Shown: positions 34,947 to 44,952, numbered from the stretch's first letter. The stretch: 64,000 nt of DNA from Rhodanobacter denitrificans (GCA_003241385.1 QFPO01000010.1:58019-122018), one strand, 5' to 3'. Translations and numbers: made by a program. The notes: a model not told the origin generated them from the letters alone.

Positions 34947-37346
34947 TCATGCCAGCGCCTCGCGCGGCAGCACGCGGCAGGCGCGGCGCGCCGGAATCAG
35001 GCCGGCCAGCAGCAGCACCGCGAGCAGGCCGACGCCGACCGCGGCCAGCGTGACCGGATCGGTCGCCGGCACGCCGTAGATCAGGCTGGCGACGACGCGC
35101 GAGCCGGCCACCGCGGCGGCGATGCCGATCGCGATGCCGAGCGCGGCGACCAGGAAGCCGCTGCGCAGCACCAGCCGCAGGATGCCGCCGCTGGACGCGC
35201 CGAGCGCCTGACGCAGCGCGAACTCCCCGCGCCGTTGCGCGACCGCAAATGCCATCAGACCGTACAGACCGGAGCCGGCGAGCAGCAGCGCGACGACGCC
35301 GAAGCTGCCGAGCAGGACCAGATTGAAGCGCCGCTGCGCCATCGCCTGCACGCGCAGCTCGGCCAGCGGCTGCAGGTTGTGCGGCAGGTCCGGCGCGAGG
35401 CGGTCCACGGTCTCGCGCAGCGTCGGCAGCACCGCGGCCAGCGGCAGCGAGGTGCGCACGATCAGGTTGAACTCGGTCGCCACCGTCGGCCGCTGCGCGA
35501 CGTCGACGTAGACCGCGCCCATCGGCGCGCGCTCCAGGCGCTGCTCGTGCACGTCGCCGACCACGCCGATCACGGTGACCGGCGTCATGTCGCCGTCCAT
35601 GTTGCCGACCTGGATGCGCTGGCCGATCGGATCGCGGCCCGGCCAGGTCTCCTTGGCGACGGTCGCGCTGACGACCGCCACGTGCGCACCGTCGGCGCGG
35701 TCGTTCGCGTCGAACGTGCGGCCGGCGAGGATCGGAATGCCGGCGGCTTCGAAATAACCGGTACTCGCGGCGCGGAACTCCGCGTAGCCGAGCTGCGGCG
35801 GAATCGGTCCGGAGAAATCGGTCATCGTGCCGTCCCAGAACGCGCCGTTGGCGCCGCCGCCGGTCAGCGGCAGCGCGTTGACGCCGCCGACGCGGGCCAC
35901 GCCCGGCAGCGCGGCCAGTGCATCGGCGATCTCCGTGTAGCGCTGCGTCATCGTGCGCAGCGCGTCGGCATCGCGACTGGTCGGATACGACAGGCGCACC
36001 GAGACCGCGCCTTCGGCCGCGAAGCCCGGATCGATCGCGAGCAGCGCGAGAAAGCTGCGGCCGAGCAGGCCGGCGCCGACCAGCAGCACCGTCGTCAGCG
36101 CGGTCTGCGCGACCAGCAGCGAGGTGCGCGCGCGCAGATGGCCGCGGCCGCCGGTGGTGCCGCGGCCGGCCTCGCGCAGCGCGGTCAGCGGCGCGCGTTC
36201 GCCGCCGATCGACTGCGCGGCGGTCAGCGCCAGCGCGATGCCCAGCACGCCGAGCGCGGCGAATCCGATCGTCGAGGGTGCGATGCCGATCTCCGCGGCA
36301 CGCGGCAGCGTGCGGCCGGCCAGATGCACCAGCACGTCGATCGCGACGGCCGCGAGCAGCAGGCCGGCGACGGCCGCGACGGCGGCGATCAGCAGCGCCT
36401 CGATGAAGTGCTGGGACGCCAGCCGCCAGCGGCTGGCGCCGAGTGCGCGGCGCACCGCGAACTCACGCGCGCGCGCAGCGCCGAGCGCGAGCAGCAGGTT
36501 GACCGCGTTGCTGACCGCGATCAGCAGCAGGAACGCGGTGCCGCCGGCCAGCACCAGCAGCGCGCTGCGCACCGGGGCGGCGATCGCCTCGCCGAGCGGC
36601 ACCAGCGCGAACGCACGCAGATTGACCTCGTCGCGATATTGGTCGTACAGCCGCGTTGCCAGCGCGTTGGCCGACAGCTGCGCCTGCGCGAGCGCGTCGG
36701 GCCCGGACAGCAGGCCGATGCCGCGCCAGTTGTGCGCGGTGCGCGAGGTGCCGAAATCCGACTCGGTCATCGGCAGCCAGAGGCTGGTGCCGGCCGGGAA
36801 CGCGAACGCCTCGGGCATCACGCCGACGACGGTGTAGCGCGAGCCGTTGACCTCGACCACGCTGCCGAGCACGTCGGCGCGCGCGTCGAGCCGGCCGCGC
36901 CAGAACGCCTCGCCGATCACCGCGACCGGCGCGCGTTCGTCGGCGCCGAACGTGCGGCCGGCCAGCGGCGCGGTACCGAAGATCGAGAAGAAGTCGCCGC
37001 CGGCGATCGCGACCGGCGCGCGCACGGCCTCGCGGTCGACGCCGATCGTGGCCGGAAACGCCTGATAGAACGAGGCCTGCGGCATCGCCGGCACGCTCGC
37101 GACCAGGTCGTCGTAGTTGGGCTTGGCCAGATTCATCGTGTGGCCGTCGTCGGCCAGCTCGTTGATCTGGACGATGCGGTCGGCATTCGGATACGGCAGC
37201 GCACGCAGCAGCACTGCGTCGACCACGGCGAGAATCGCCAGCGCCGCGGCCAGACCGCAGGCCAGCGTGACCGTCGCGAACGTCATCGTGCCCGGATGCG
37301 CGCGCAGGCTGCGCAGGGCATGGCGGAAGTCGTCGATCAGGGTCAC
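34947..37346 (-). CDS. ADOP-type ABC permease, P11 (GTG start)
   Basis: 799 residues beginning at GTG 37344-37346, with GGAG 7 bases upstream. It is more divergent than its neighbours: the first helix reads TFATVTLACGLAAALAIL and the tail ends RRACRVLPREALA without the usual charged last residues. Both periplasmic domains and both FtsX units are present. A hairpin with a T-tract lies just upstream (37360-37389), so expression of P11 and later genes may be lower than that of the genes before it. Confidence 0.92.
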   Translation of the reverse strand: MTLIDDFRHALRSLRAHPGTMTFATVTLACGLAAALAILAVVDAVLLRALPYPNADRIVQINELADDGHTMNLAKPNYDDLVASVPAMPQASFYQAFPATIGVDREAVRAPVAIAGGDFFSIFGTAPLAGRTFGADERAPVAVIGEAFWRGRLDARADVLGSVVEVNGSRYTVVGVMPEAFAFPAGTSLWLPMTESDFGTSRTAHNWRGIGLLSGPDALAQAQLSANALATRLYDQYRDEVNLRAFALVPLGEAIAAPVRSALLVLAGGTAFLLLIAVSNAVNLLLALGAARAREFAVRRALGASRWRLASQHFIEALLIAAVAAVAGLLLAAVAIDVLVHLAGRTLPRAAEIGIAPSTIGFAALGVLGIALALTAAQSIGGERAPLTALREAGRGTTGGRGHLRARTSLLVAQTALTTVLLVGAGLLGRSFLALLAIDPGFAAEGAVSVRLSYPTSRDADALRTMTQRYTEIADALAALPGVARVGGVNALPLTGGGANGAFWDGTMTDFSGPIPPQLGYAEFRAASTGYFEAAGIPILAGRTFDANDRADGAHVAVVSATVAKETWPGRDPIGQRIQVGNMDGDMTPVTVIGVVGDVHEQRLERAPMGAVYVDVAQRPTVATEFNLIVRTSLPLAAVLPTLRETVDRLAPDLPHNLQPLAELRVQAMAQRRFNLVLLGSFGVVALLLAGSGLYGLMAFAVAQRRGEFALRQALGASSGGILRLVLRSGFLVAALGIAIGIAAAVAGSRVVASLIYGVPATDPVTLAAVGVGLLAVLLLAGLIPARRACRVLPREALA

Positions 37347-37359
37347 GGCAGGTCTCCGG

Positions 37360-37389
37360 AAAAAAGGGCGTCGTGCATCGGATGCACGA
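37360..37389 (-). terminator. Attenuator-like hairpin plus T-tract inside the permease train
   Basis: A perfect 8-base inverted repeat (TCGTGCAT at 37371-37378, ATGCACGA at 37382-37389) with a 3-base loop is followed on the transcribed (-) strand by CGCCC and six T residues (complement of A at 37360-37365). The 5-base gap before the T-run makes it a weak or partial intrinsic terminator, located between P12 and P11 just before the P11 ribosome-binding site. Confidence 0.45.
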
Positions 37390-37442
37390 AAGCGTCGCGG
37401 CGTTGTGTCGACCGGCCGTCGGCGGATGCGGTCGGCGCTGCG

Positions 37443-39941
37443 TCAGTCATGGCGCAGCGCCTCCATCGGCGCGACGCGCGACGCGCGCCAGGCCGGCACG
37501 CCGGCGGCCGCCAGCACGACCACGCCCATCAGCGCGATCGCGGCCAGATAGACGGCAGGATCGTTCGCGCTCATGCCGAACAGCAGCGATTGCGCCGCAT
37601 GGCCGGCGCCGAGCGCGACGATCAGGCCGATCGCGCCGCCGACCAGGCCCATTCGCGCGACCTGGCCCAGCACCATCGCGCGCAGCCGCCGCGGCGCCGC
37701 GCCGAGCGCCTGGCGCAGGCCGAGCTCGCGCGTGCGCTGCGCGATCGTGTAGGCGAGCAGGCCGTACAGGCCGGTCGCGGCCAGCACCGTCGCCAGCAGC
37801 GCGAACGCCGCCGACAGATGGCCGAGCAGCCGATCCTCGGCGATGCTCTCGATGCGCTGCGCCTGCAGCGTCTGCATGGCCTCGACCGGCAGGTTCGGAT
37901 CGACCCGCGCGACGGCCTGCTCGACCGTGCGCATCATCGATTCCGGCGCCAGCGAGGTGCGCACGTAGAAGTGGCTGGCGCGCGCCACCGGACGCTGCGC
38001 GACCGGCATGAACAGCTGCGGCGTCGCCTCGTCCTTGACGCCCGCGTAAGCGGCGGTTTCGACCAGACCGACGATCATGACGTCCGGCGCGCGCGCGCCG
38101 AGCGAGACGCGCTTGCCGACCGGCGCCTCGCCGAGCCCGAACCGCTCGACGAAGCGCCGGTTGACGACCGCCACCTTGGCGGCGGCCGCGTCGTCGCCGG
38201 CCGTGAAGTCACGGCCGGCCAGCAACGGAATACCGAGCGTCGCGAAGAAGCCCGGCGAGACCTCGTTGCGCAGCACGTGGGTGTCGACGCCCGGGGCGGC
38301 CTCGAAGCCTTCGACACTGACGTTGCCGCCGAGCTCGTCGTCGGACAGCAGGCGCACGCGCGACTGGGCGGCCGAGGTCACGCCCGGCGCGCCGGCGAGC
38401 GCGTCCTCGATGCGCGCGAGCACCTGGCGCGAGCGCTCGGCGTCGTAGCCGTTGCGCGGCGGCGCCACCGTGAAGACGAGGACGCCCTCGGTGCGCAGGC
38501 CCAGATCGACATCGGCCAGATTCGAGAGGCTGCGGCTGAACAGGCCGGCCAGCACCAGCAGCGCCATCGACAGCGCGATCTGCGCGACCGCGAGCCGGCC
38601 GCGCAGCCGCGTCGAGGCACGCCCGGCGCCGGTCGGACCGTGGCCGCGGATCGCCGCGATCGGCGCGGTACGCGCCAGCTCCAGCGCCGGATACAGGCCG
38701 AACAGCAGCGCCGTCGCCGCGGCGGCCGCGAACGCGAAGACCACCGCGTTCGGCGCGAGGCCGGTGGTGTCGACGGTGCCGAAGCGTTCGGCGAACAGTG
38801 CGCCGAGCAGCTTCAGTACGACCAGGGCGACCGGCAGCGCGACCAGCGCGCCGGCCAGCGCGATCAGGCCGGACTCGACCAGCAGCTGGCGCAGCAGACG
38901 GACGCGGCTGGCACCGATCGCCGCGCGCACGGCCATTTCGGCGCCGCGCGCCGCGCCGCGCGCGAGCATCAGATTGGCGAGGTTGACGCAGGCGATCAGC
39001 AGCACCAGCGCGGTCACGCCGAACAGCAGGCCCAGGCCGAGCCGCGCCTGCTCCGGCGCCAGGCTCTGCCCGCGCGCACCGGAACTGAGCGTCAGGCGCG
39101 AGGCGCGGAACTGCGCGAGCTCGGCACCGCTCAGCGACTGCAGTGGCGCCTCGACCTCCTCGACGAGCGCATGGAACGGCCCGTTGATGCGCTCCTGCGC
39201 CTGCTCGATCGACAGGCCCGGCGCCATCCGCGCGAACAGGTAGACCCAGTAGGCCTTGCGGCTCTCGTGTTCGGGCAGCGTGTCCGGATCGCGCGACCAG
39301 CTCAGCGTGATCGGCACGTACACCTGCGGCTGCGTGCCGAGCGTGGTGCCGTTGAAGCCGGGCGGCGCCACGCCGACGACCGTCAGCGGCACACCGTTGA
39401 CGCGCAGCGTCCGGCCGATCACGTCGGCCTTGCCGCCGAGGCGGTTCTGCCAGTAGCCGTAGCCGAGTACGACCGATTCGGCGACGCCGGCGGCCGTGTC
39501 GTCGCGCTCATCGAGCAGGCGGCCGAGCGCCGGCCGCACGCCGAGCACGCCGAAGTAACTGCCCGAGACCAACAGGCCGCTGGCGCTCGCGGTGTCACTG
39601 TCGAGCGCGAGGTTGACGGCGATCGAGCGGTGCGCGGCGATGCGGCCGAAGCCGTCCTGGCGCTGCTCCAGATCGCGGAACGTCGGATAGCTGAAGACCG
39701 CGTCGCCGGAACCGGCGGTGTTGCTGCTGGTCCAGCCGGCGCGCTCGCGCACCCACATCAGGTTGACCAGCTGCTCCGGCGCGGTCACCGGCAGCGGCTC
39801 GAGCAGCCACTGCTGCGCGAGCGAATAGATCGCGGTATTGGCACCGATGCCGAGCGCGAGCGTCGTGACGGCGACCAAGGCGAACAGCGGCCGGCTGAGC
39901 AGGCTGCGCAGGGCCTGGCGCAGGTCGTCGAAAGCGGTCAT
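37443..39941 (-). CDS. ADOP-type ABC permease, P12
   Basis: 832 residues, the longest of the set, start ATG 39939-39941 with GGAG about 10 bases upstream. Sister of P7: shared FSYPTFRDLEQRQDG, LLVSGSYFGVLGVRPALGRLL, FNGTTLGTQPQVYVPI and LSSGARGQSLA. The two are separated by four other permeases, so the train has been assembled by both tandem and dispersed duplication or reordered since. Tail WRASRVAPMEALRHD. Confidence 0.93.
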   Translation of the reverse strand: MTAFDDLRQALRSLLSRPLFALVAVTTLALGIGANTAIYSLAQQWLLEPLPVTAPEQLVNLMWVRERAGWTSSNTAGSGDAVFSYPTFRDLEQRQDGFGRIAAHRSIAVNLALDSDTASASGLLVSGSYFGVLGVRPALGRLLDERDDTAAGVAESVVLGYGYWQNRLGGKADVIGRTLRVNGVPLTVVGVAPPGFNGTTLGTQPQVYVPITLSWSRDPDTLPEHESRKAYWVYLFARMAPGLSIEQAQERINGPFHALVEEVEAPLQSLSGAELAQFRASRLTLSSGARGQSLAPEQARLGLGLLFGVTALVLLIACVNLANLMLARGAARGAEMAVRAAIGASRVRLLRQLLVESGLIALAGALVALPVALVVLKLLGALFAERFGTVDTTGLAPNAVVFAFAAAAATALLFGLYPALELARTAPIAAIRGHGPTGAGRASTRLRGRLAVAQIALSMALLVLAGLFSRSLSNLADVDLGLRTEGVLVFTVAPPRNGYDAERSRQVLARIEDALAGAPGVTSAAQSRVRLLSDDELGGNVSVEGFEAAPGVDTHVLRNEVSPGFFATLGIPLLAGRDFTAGDDAAAAKVAVVNRRFVERFGLGEAPVGKRVSLGARAPDVMIVGLVETAAYAGVKDEATPQLFMPVAQRPVARASHFYVRTSLAPESMMRTVEQAVARVDPNLPVEAMQTLQAQRIESIAEDRLLGHLSAAFALLATVLAATGLYGLLAYTIAQRTRELGLRQALGAAPRRLRAMVLGQVARMGLVGGAIGLIVALGAGHAAQSLLFGMSANDPAVYLAAIALMGVVVLAAAGVPAWRASRVAPMEALRHD

Positions 39942-40034
39942 GTCAGGCGGTCTCCGAAGAGCGTGCCGGCGCGGCGGCGCGCCCGGGCTGCGAGCGGCGC
40001 GGATGCGACGCGGCGGTCGGCCACGCGGCGAGGA

Positions 40035-42476
40035 TCAGTCATGGCGCAGCGCCTCCATCGGCGCGATGCGCGCGGCGCGGTGCGCCGGAATCAGGCAGGC
40101 GGCCAGCGCGACCGCGCTCAGCACCGCGACGACGGCGGCGAGCACGGCCGGATCGGCGCTGCCGACGCCGTAGAGCTGCGAGGCGAGCAGGCGGCCGAGC
40201 GCGAGCGCGCCGAGCACGCCGGCCAGCACGCCCGGCACGATCAGGCGCAGGCCCGAGCCGAGCACGAGACGATGGATGTCGCCGCGGCGTGCGCCGACCG
40301 CCTGGCGCAGGCCGAGCTCGCGGCGGCGCTGGCCGACCGCGCCGGCGATCACGCCGTAGATGCCGATCGCCGCGAGCAGCAGCGCGATCGCGCTGAACGC
40401 GACCATCAGGCGCAGATTGAACGCGCGCATCGCCAGCCCCGCCGCGCCGGTCTCGGCCAGCGTGCGCAGACCGAACACCGGCATCGCCGGGTCGACCTCG
40501 GCCAGCGCGCGGCGCAGCGGCTCGGCCAGCAGGCGCGGATCGCCGGCGGTCCTGAGCGCCAGCGAGAACTGGGTCTGGATCGCCTGGGCGTGGTGCATGT
40601 AGACCTCGGGCACCGGCGCATGCTCGTAGCCGAGCGTGCGCGTGTCGGCGAGCACGCCGACGATCGTTTTCGGGCCGCCGAGGAACGTGATCTGGCGCCC
40701 GACCGGATCGCCCTCCGGCAGGAAGCGCTTGGCGAACGACTGATTGACCAGCACCACGGTCGGAAACTCGCCGGGACGCGCGTCGGCCGCCGCGAGAGGG
40801 CGGCCGGCGACGACGCCGATGCCGAGCGCGCGCGCGAAATCGGGATTGACGAAACGCCAGTTGGCGCCGGCCTCGGCAGCCGGGCCGGACGCGCCGACGA
40901 TCTGGATCGCCGAACTGACGTTGTCGATGCCCGACAGCGGCAGTGCGTCGGACAAGGCCACGTCCTGGACGCCCGGTATCGCCGCGACGCGCTCGATCAC
41001 CGCGTCCAGCCGCGTCGCGAGCAGGTTCGAGTGGCGCTTGTAGCCTTCGGTGAAATCGCCGGCGAACGGATCGTGCGCGGTCGGAATCACGAACGAGGCG
41101 GTCAGCACGCCATCGACGTCGACGCCGGTGTCGGCACGGCCGACCTGACGCAGGCTCTCGATCAGCAGACCGGCACCGGCCAGCAGCACCAGCGCGAGCG
41201 CGATCTCGCCGGCGACCAGCAGGCCGCGCAAGCGGCTGCGCTCGCGACCGCCGCTGCCGTCGCGGCCTTCGGCGTTCATCGCGCCGGCCGGCGCGACGCC
41301 GGCCGCGCGCAGGGCCGGCGCCAGCGAGAACAGCAGCAGCGTCGTCAACGCGACGGCCAGGCACACCGCGACGACGCCCGCATCGACGCCGACGACGGCG
41401 TGGCTCGGCAGCAGGTCCGGCGCGCCGGCCAGCAGCACGGGGACCGCGACCGCCGCGCCGAGCAGGCCGAGCCCGCCGCCGACCAGACCGATCAGCACGG
41501 ACTCGGCCAGCACCAGACGCAGCAGGCGCGCCTTGCCGGCGCCGAGTGCGGCGCGGACCGCGAGCTCGCGGCGCCGGGCCGCGCCGCGCGCGAGCAGCAG
41601 GTTGGCGAGATTGACGCAGGCGATCAGCAGCACCAGGGCCGATGCGCCGAGCAGCACGAGCAAGGGCTGCCGCACGTCGCCGACCAGCACGCCGCCGAGC
41701 GGCATCAGTCGCGCGTCGAGGCCGCCGTAGCGGCCGGCATCGGCTTCGCGCAGGCGCGCATCGACGAGGTCGAGCGCGGCATGCGCCTGCGCTGCGTTCA
41801 CGCCGGGCGCGAGCCGCGCGATCACCGACAGATAGCTGCTGTCGGCATCGGCGCCGGCGATCGGCAGATGGGTCGGCACGTAGACGTCGACCTGGCCCGG
41901 ATAGCGGAACGCCGCCGCGGTCACGCCGACGACGCGATGGGCGACGCCGTTGAGCAGCACGTCGCGGCCGACGATGTCGGCGCGGCCGCCGAAGCGGCTC
42001 TGCCAGAAGCCGTGGCCGAGCACGACCACGGCCTCACCGGAGGCCTCCTCGGCCTCGCCGAAGGTGCGGCCGACCTGCGGCGCCAGCGCCATGACGTTCC
42101 AGAAATCCGGCGTGACGCGGTAGGCGACCAAGCGCTCGGCCGGCGCGTCGCCGGCACGGAAATTGGCGGTGGTGCCGGCGAACGCGCCGAACGCCGTGAA
42201 GGTATCGCGCGTGCCGTCGCGCCAGGCTTCGAGCAGCGGCCTGGACACCGGACCGCCGAACGCCGGCGTATCGCGATTCTCGCGGTGGATGCGCACGATG
42301 CGCTCGGCCTGCGGATACGGCAGCGGCTCGAGCAGGGTACCGGCGACGACGCTGTAGACCGCACCGACGCTGCCGATGCCGATCGCGAGCGTCAGCACCG
42401 CGACTGCCACGAAGCCCGGCGTCGCACGCAGGCTGCGCAGCGCCTGGCGCAGGTCACGCATCAGGCCGTCGGGCAT
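40035..42476 (-). CDS. ADOP-type ABC permease, P13
   Basis: 813 residues from the ATG at 42474-42476 (MPDGLMRDLRQALRSLRATPG), chosen over the ATG 5 codons later because GGAG lies 6 bases before it. The frame happens to stay open upstream through P14, which is coincidental. It is related to P9/P10 in the C-terminal half (GAVGQRRRELGLRQAVGA, DIHRLVLGSGLRLIVPGV). Gap to P14 is 44 bases. Confidence 0.93.
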   Translation of the reverse strand: MPDGLMRDLRQALRSLRATPGFVAVAVLTLAIGIGSVGAVYSVVAGTLLEPLPYPQAERIVRIHRENRDTPAFGGPVSRPLLEAWRDGTRDTFTAFGAFAGTTANFRAGDAPAERLVAYRVTPDFWNVMALAPQVGRTFGEAEEASGEAVVVLGHGFWQSRFGGRADIVGRDVLLNGVAHRVVGVTAAAFRYPGQVDVYVPTHLPIAGADADSSYLSVIARLAPGVNAAQAHAALDLVDARLREADAGRYGGLDARLMPLGGVLVGDVRQPLLVLLGASALVLLIACVNLANLLLARGAARRRELAVRAALGAGKARLLRLVLAESVLIGLVGGGLGLLGAAVAVPVLLAGAPDLLPSHAVVGVDAGVVAVCLAVALTTLLLFSLAPALRAAGVAPAGAMNAEGRDGSGGRERSRLRGLLVAGEIALALVLLAGAGLLIESLRQVGRADTGVDVDGVLTASFVIPTAHDPFAGDFTEGYKRHSNLLATRLDAVIERVAAIPGVQDVALSDALPLSGIDNVSSAIQIVGASGPAAEAGANWRFVNPDFARALGIGVVAGRPLAAADARPGEFPTVVLVNQSFAKRFLPEGDPVGRQITFLGGPKTIVGVLADTRTLGYEHAPVPEVYMHHAQAIQTQFSLALRTAGDPRLLAEPLRRALAEVDPAMPVFGLRTLAETGAAGLAMRAFNLRLMVAFSAIALLLAAIGIYGVIAGAVGQRRRELGLRQAVGARRGDIHRLVLGSGLRLIVPGVLAGVLGALALGRLLASQLYGVGSADPAVLAAVVAVLSAVALAACLIPAHRAARIAPMEALRHD

Positions 42477-42520
42477 CGGTCGCTCCGGTCGGATTCGCCT
42501 GGACAGGTCGCGGCGCCGTC

Positions 42521-44926
42521 TCATCGGAGCGCCGTGGCCGGGTGAATGGCGGCCGCTCGCAGCGCCGGCAGCAGGGCGGCCAACACGGCAACGCCGAGCA
42601 CGATCGCCGCATTGGTCACGAAGACCAGCGGATCGAACGCGCTGACGCCGAACAGCAGGCTCTGCAGCAGGCGCGCACCGGCCAGCGCCGCGATCAGGCC
42701 GATCGCGGCGCCGAGCAGCGCGATGCGCAGGCCTTCGCCGACGATCAGGCCGACCACGCCGCGCGGCCGGCTGCCGACCGCCAGGCGCACCGCGATCTCG
42801 CGCGAGCGCTGGCCGACCGAGTAGGCGATCACGCCGTAGACGCCGAGGCCGGCCAGCAGCAGCGCCAGCGACGAGAAGCCGCCGAGCATCGAGCTGGTCA
42901 GCCGGCGCGGCGCAGCCGCATGGCCGACGACCGCGTCGAGCGTCGTGTAGTCGCCGCTGGCGAGCGTCGGATCGAACTCGCGCAGCGCCGCGCGCACGGC
43001 CGGCACCAGCGATTCGGCCGCGCCGCCGCTGCTGCGCACGAGCAGCTCGACCGAGCCGTAGTCGGCGTTCTGGCGCAGATCGAAGTACATCTCCGGCGTC
43101 GGCGCCTCCTCGATCGCGCGCGGCACATCGCCGACCACGCCGATCACGGTGCCGTAGCTGCCGCCGTCGCGCGCGCCCATCACGCGCTGGCCGAGCGGAT
43201 CGCGGTCCGGCCAGAGCTGGCGCGCCATCGTTTCGCTGACGATGACCGACTTGGCGGCGTCGGCGCCGTCGCGCGCATCGAAGTAGCGGCCGGCGCGCAG
43301 CGGCACGCCGAGCGTCTCCAGATAGCGGCGGTCGACCAGGCGCGGCGAGGCGTTCGGATAGTGGCCGCGCTCGTAGGTCACGCCTTCGGCGCCGGCGCCC
43401 CAGCTGCGGTTGCGGCCGAGCGGCAGCGTGTCGGACAGGCCGGCCGCGGCGACGCCCGGCACGGCCAGCACGCGCTCGACCAGACGCTCGTAGTAGGCGG
43501 CGCGCTCGGCGTCGGTCTCGAAGCTGCGCACCGCGTCGACGCGCCATGCGACCGCATGCTGCGGGCGGAAGCCGAGCTCCACGTTCATGACCGCGACGAA
43601 GCTGCGGATCAGCAGGCTCGCACCGGTCAGCAGCAGACAGGCCAGCGCGACCTGCGCGACGACCAGGCCGCGGCGCGTGCGCGCGGCGGCCGGACCGAGG
43701 TCGCCGGAGCCGCCGCCGGCGCGCAGCGCGGCCTGCGTGTCGCCGCGCCACAGCGCCAGTGCCGGCCAGGCGCCGCACAGCGCACCGGCGAAGCAGGCCG
43801 CCGCGAACGCGAAGCCGAGCGCCGGCAGGTCGATGCGCGCGGTGTCCAGCAGCGGAATCGAGAACGTGCGCAGGCCCGACAGCGCCTGCGTCGCGAACGC
43901 GGCCACCGCGACGCCGAGCGTGCCGCCGGCGAACGCCAGCAGCAGGCTCTCGGTCAGCGTCTGGCCGATCAGATGCAGCGGCCGCGCGCCGAGCGCGACG
44001 CGCACCGCGGTTTCCTTGCGGCGCGCCTGCGCGCGCGTCAGCAGCAGGTTCGAGAGATTCGCGCAGGCGATCAGCAGCAGGCAGACCACCGCGCCGAACA
44101 GGATCAGGAACGCCGCGCGGAACGGGCCGCGCACGTAGATCTCCAGACTCGTCACGGCCGCGCCGATGCGGCCGCGATCGGGATGCTCGGCACGCAGCCG
44201 CGCATTGATCGTGTCGAGGTCGGTCTGGACCGAGGCCGGCGTCGCACCGGCCGCCAGGCGGCCGACCGCGAACAGGGTATTGCCCCAGCGCTGCGTCTCC
44301 TCGGTCAGCGGAAACGGCGTCAGCAGATCGATCTGGCTGCCCGGCGCGAACACCGAGCCGAAATCGAAGCTGGCCGGCAGCACACCGACGATCGTCGCCG
44401 GCTTGCCGTTGATGTCGAGCGTGCGGCCGACGATCGCCGCGTCGGCGCCGTAGCGCTGACGCCAGAAGCGGTCGCTGATCAGCGCGGTCGGCGTGTCCCA
44501 GTTGGCCTCGGCCTCGACGAAGTTGCGGCCCAGCTGCGGCCGCACGCCGAGCACGTCGAGGAAGTTCTGCGTGACCGGCACCGCGCGCACGCGCTCCGGA
44601 CCGTCCGGGCCGGCCAGCGTGTACTGCTGGTAGTCGAAGAAGCCGAAGTAGCCGCCGACCGCCTCCAGTGCCCGGCTGTCGCGCTGCCAGGCGCGCAGCG
44701 TCTCGACCTGCATCGTGCGCGCCGACAGGCCCGAGCCGGCGCCGCCGCCCTCGACGAAGACCAGGCGCTCGGGTGCTTCCACCGGCAGCGGCTTGAGCAG
44801 CACCGCGTTGAGGATGCCGAACATCGCCGCGCAGGCGCCGATGCCGAGCGCGAGCGTCAGCACCGCCACGACCGTGAAGCCGGGCGTGCGGGCCAACTGG
44901 CGGATCGCGAATCGCAAGGTGTTCAT
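42521..44926 (-). CDS. ADOP-type ABC permease, P14 (first permease of the train)
   Basis: 801 residues, start ATG 44924-44926, 26 bases after the ATPase gene. Duplicated architecture: first FtsX unit LLLIACANLSNLLLTRAQARRKETAVR, second YSVGQRSREIAVRLAVGSRPRG, tail RAAAIHPATALR. As the permease next to the adaptor and ATPase it is the best candidate for their dedicated partner. Confidence 0.93.
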   Translation of the reverse strand: MNTLRFAIRQLARTPGFTVVAVLTLALGIGACAAMFGILNAVLLKPLPVEAPERLVFVEGGGAGSGLSARTMQVETLRAWQRDSRALEAVGGYFGFFDYQQYTLAGPDGPERVRAVPVTQNFLDVLGVRPQLGRNFVEAEANWDTPTALISDRFWRQRYGADAAIVGRTLDINGKPATIVGVLPASFDFGSVFAPGSQIDLLTPFPLTEETQRWGNTLFAVGRLAAGATPASVQTDLDTINARLRAEHPDRGRIGAAVTSLEIYVRGPFRAAFLILFGAVVCLLLIACANLSNLLLTRAQARRKETAVRVALGARPLHLIGQTLTESLLLAFAGGTLGVAVAAFATQALSGLRTFSIPLLDTARIDLPALGFAFAAACFAGALCGAWPALALWRGDTQAALRAGGGSGDLGPAAARTRRGLVVAQVALACLLLTGASLLIRSFVAVMNVELGFRPQHAVAWRVDAVRSFETDAERAAYYERLVERVLAVPGVAAAGLSDTLPLGRNRSWGAGAEGVTYERGHYPNASPRLVDRRYLETLGVPLRAGRYFDARDGADAAKSVIVSETMARQLWPDRDPLGQRVMGARDGGSYGTVIGVVGDVPRAIEEAPTPEMYFDLRQNADYGSVELLVRSSGGAAESLVPAVRAALREFDPTLASGDYTTLDAVVGHAAAPRRLTSSMLGGFSSLALLLAGLGVYGVIAYSVGQRSREIAVRLAVGSRPRGVVGLIVGEGLRIALLGAAIGLIAALAGARLLQSLLFGVSAFDPLVFVTNAAIVLGVAVLAALLPALRAAAIHPATALR

Positions 44927-44952
44927 GATGGGGCGCTCGGCGGCGGTGCGGC

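Noticed and set aside
29714..35053. A 1779-codon + strand frame opposite P8-P11
   Set aside because: Same antisense effect; no domain-like sequence, and the opposite strand encodes intact permeases with ribosome-binding sites.
34788..42545. A 2585-codon open frame on the + strand, opposite P10-P13
   Set aside because: It is antisense to four well-supported permease genes. It has a low-complexity Arg/Gln/Ala/His composition and exists because GC-rich third positions rarely create stops on the opposite strand.
42477..43778. Apparent N-terminal extension fusing P13 to a frame inside P14
   Set aside because: The upstream part is an alternate-frame shadow of P14; P13 has its own GGAG and ATG at 42476.
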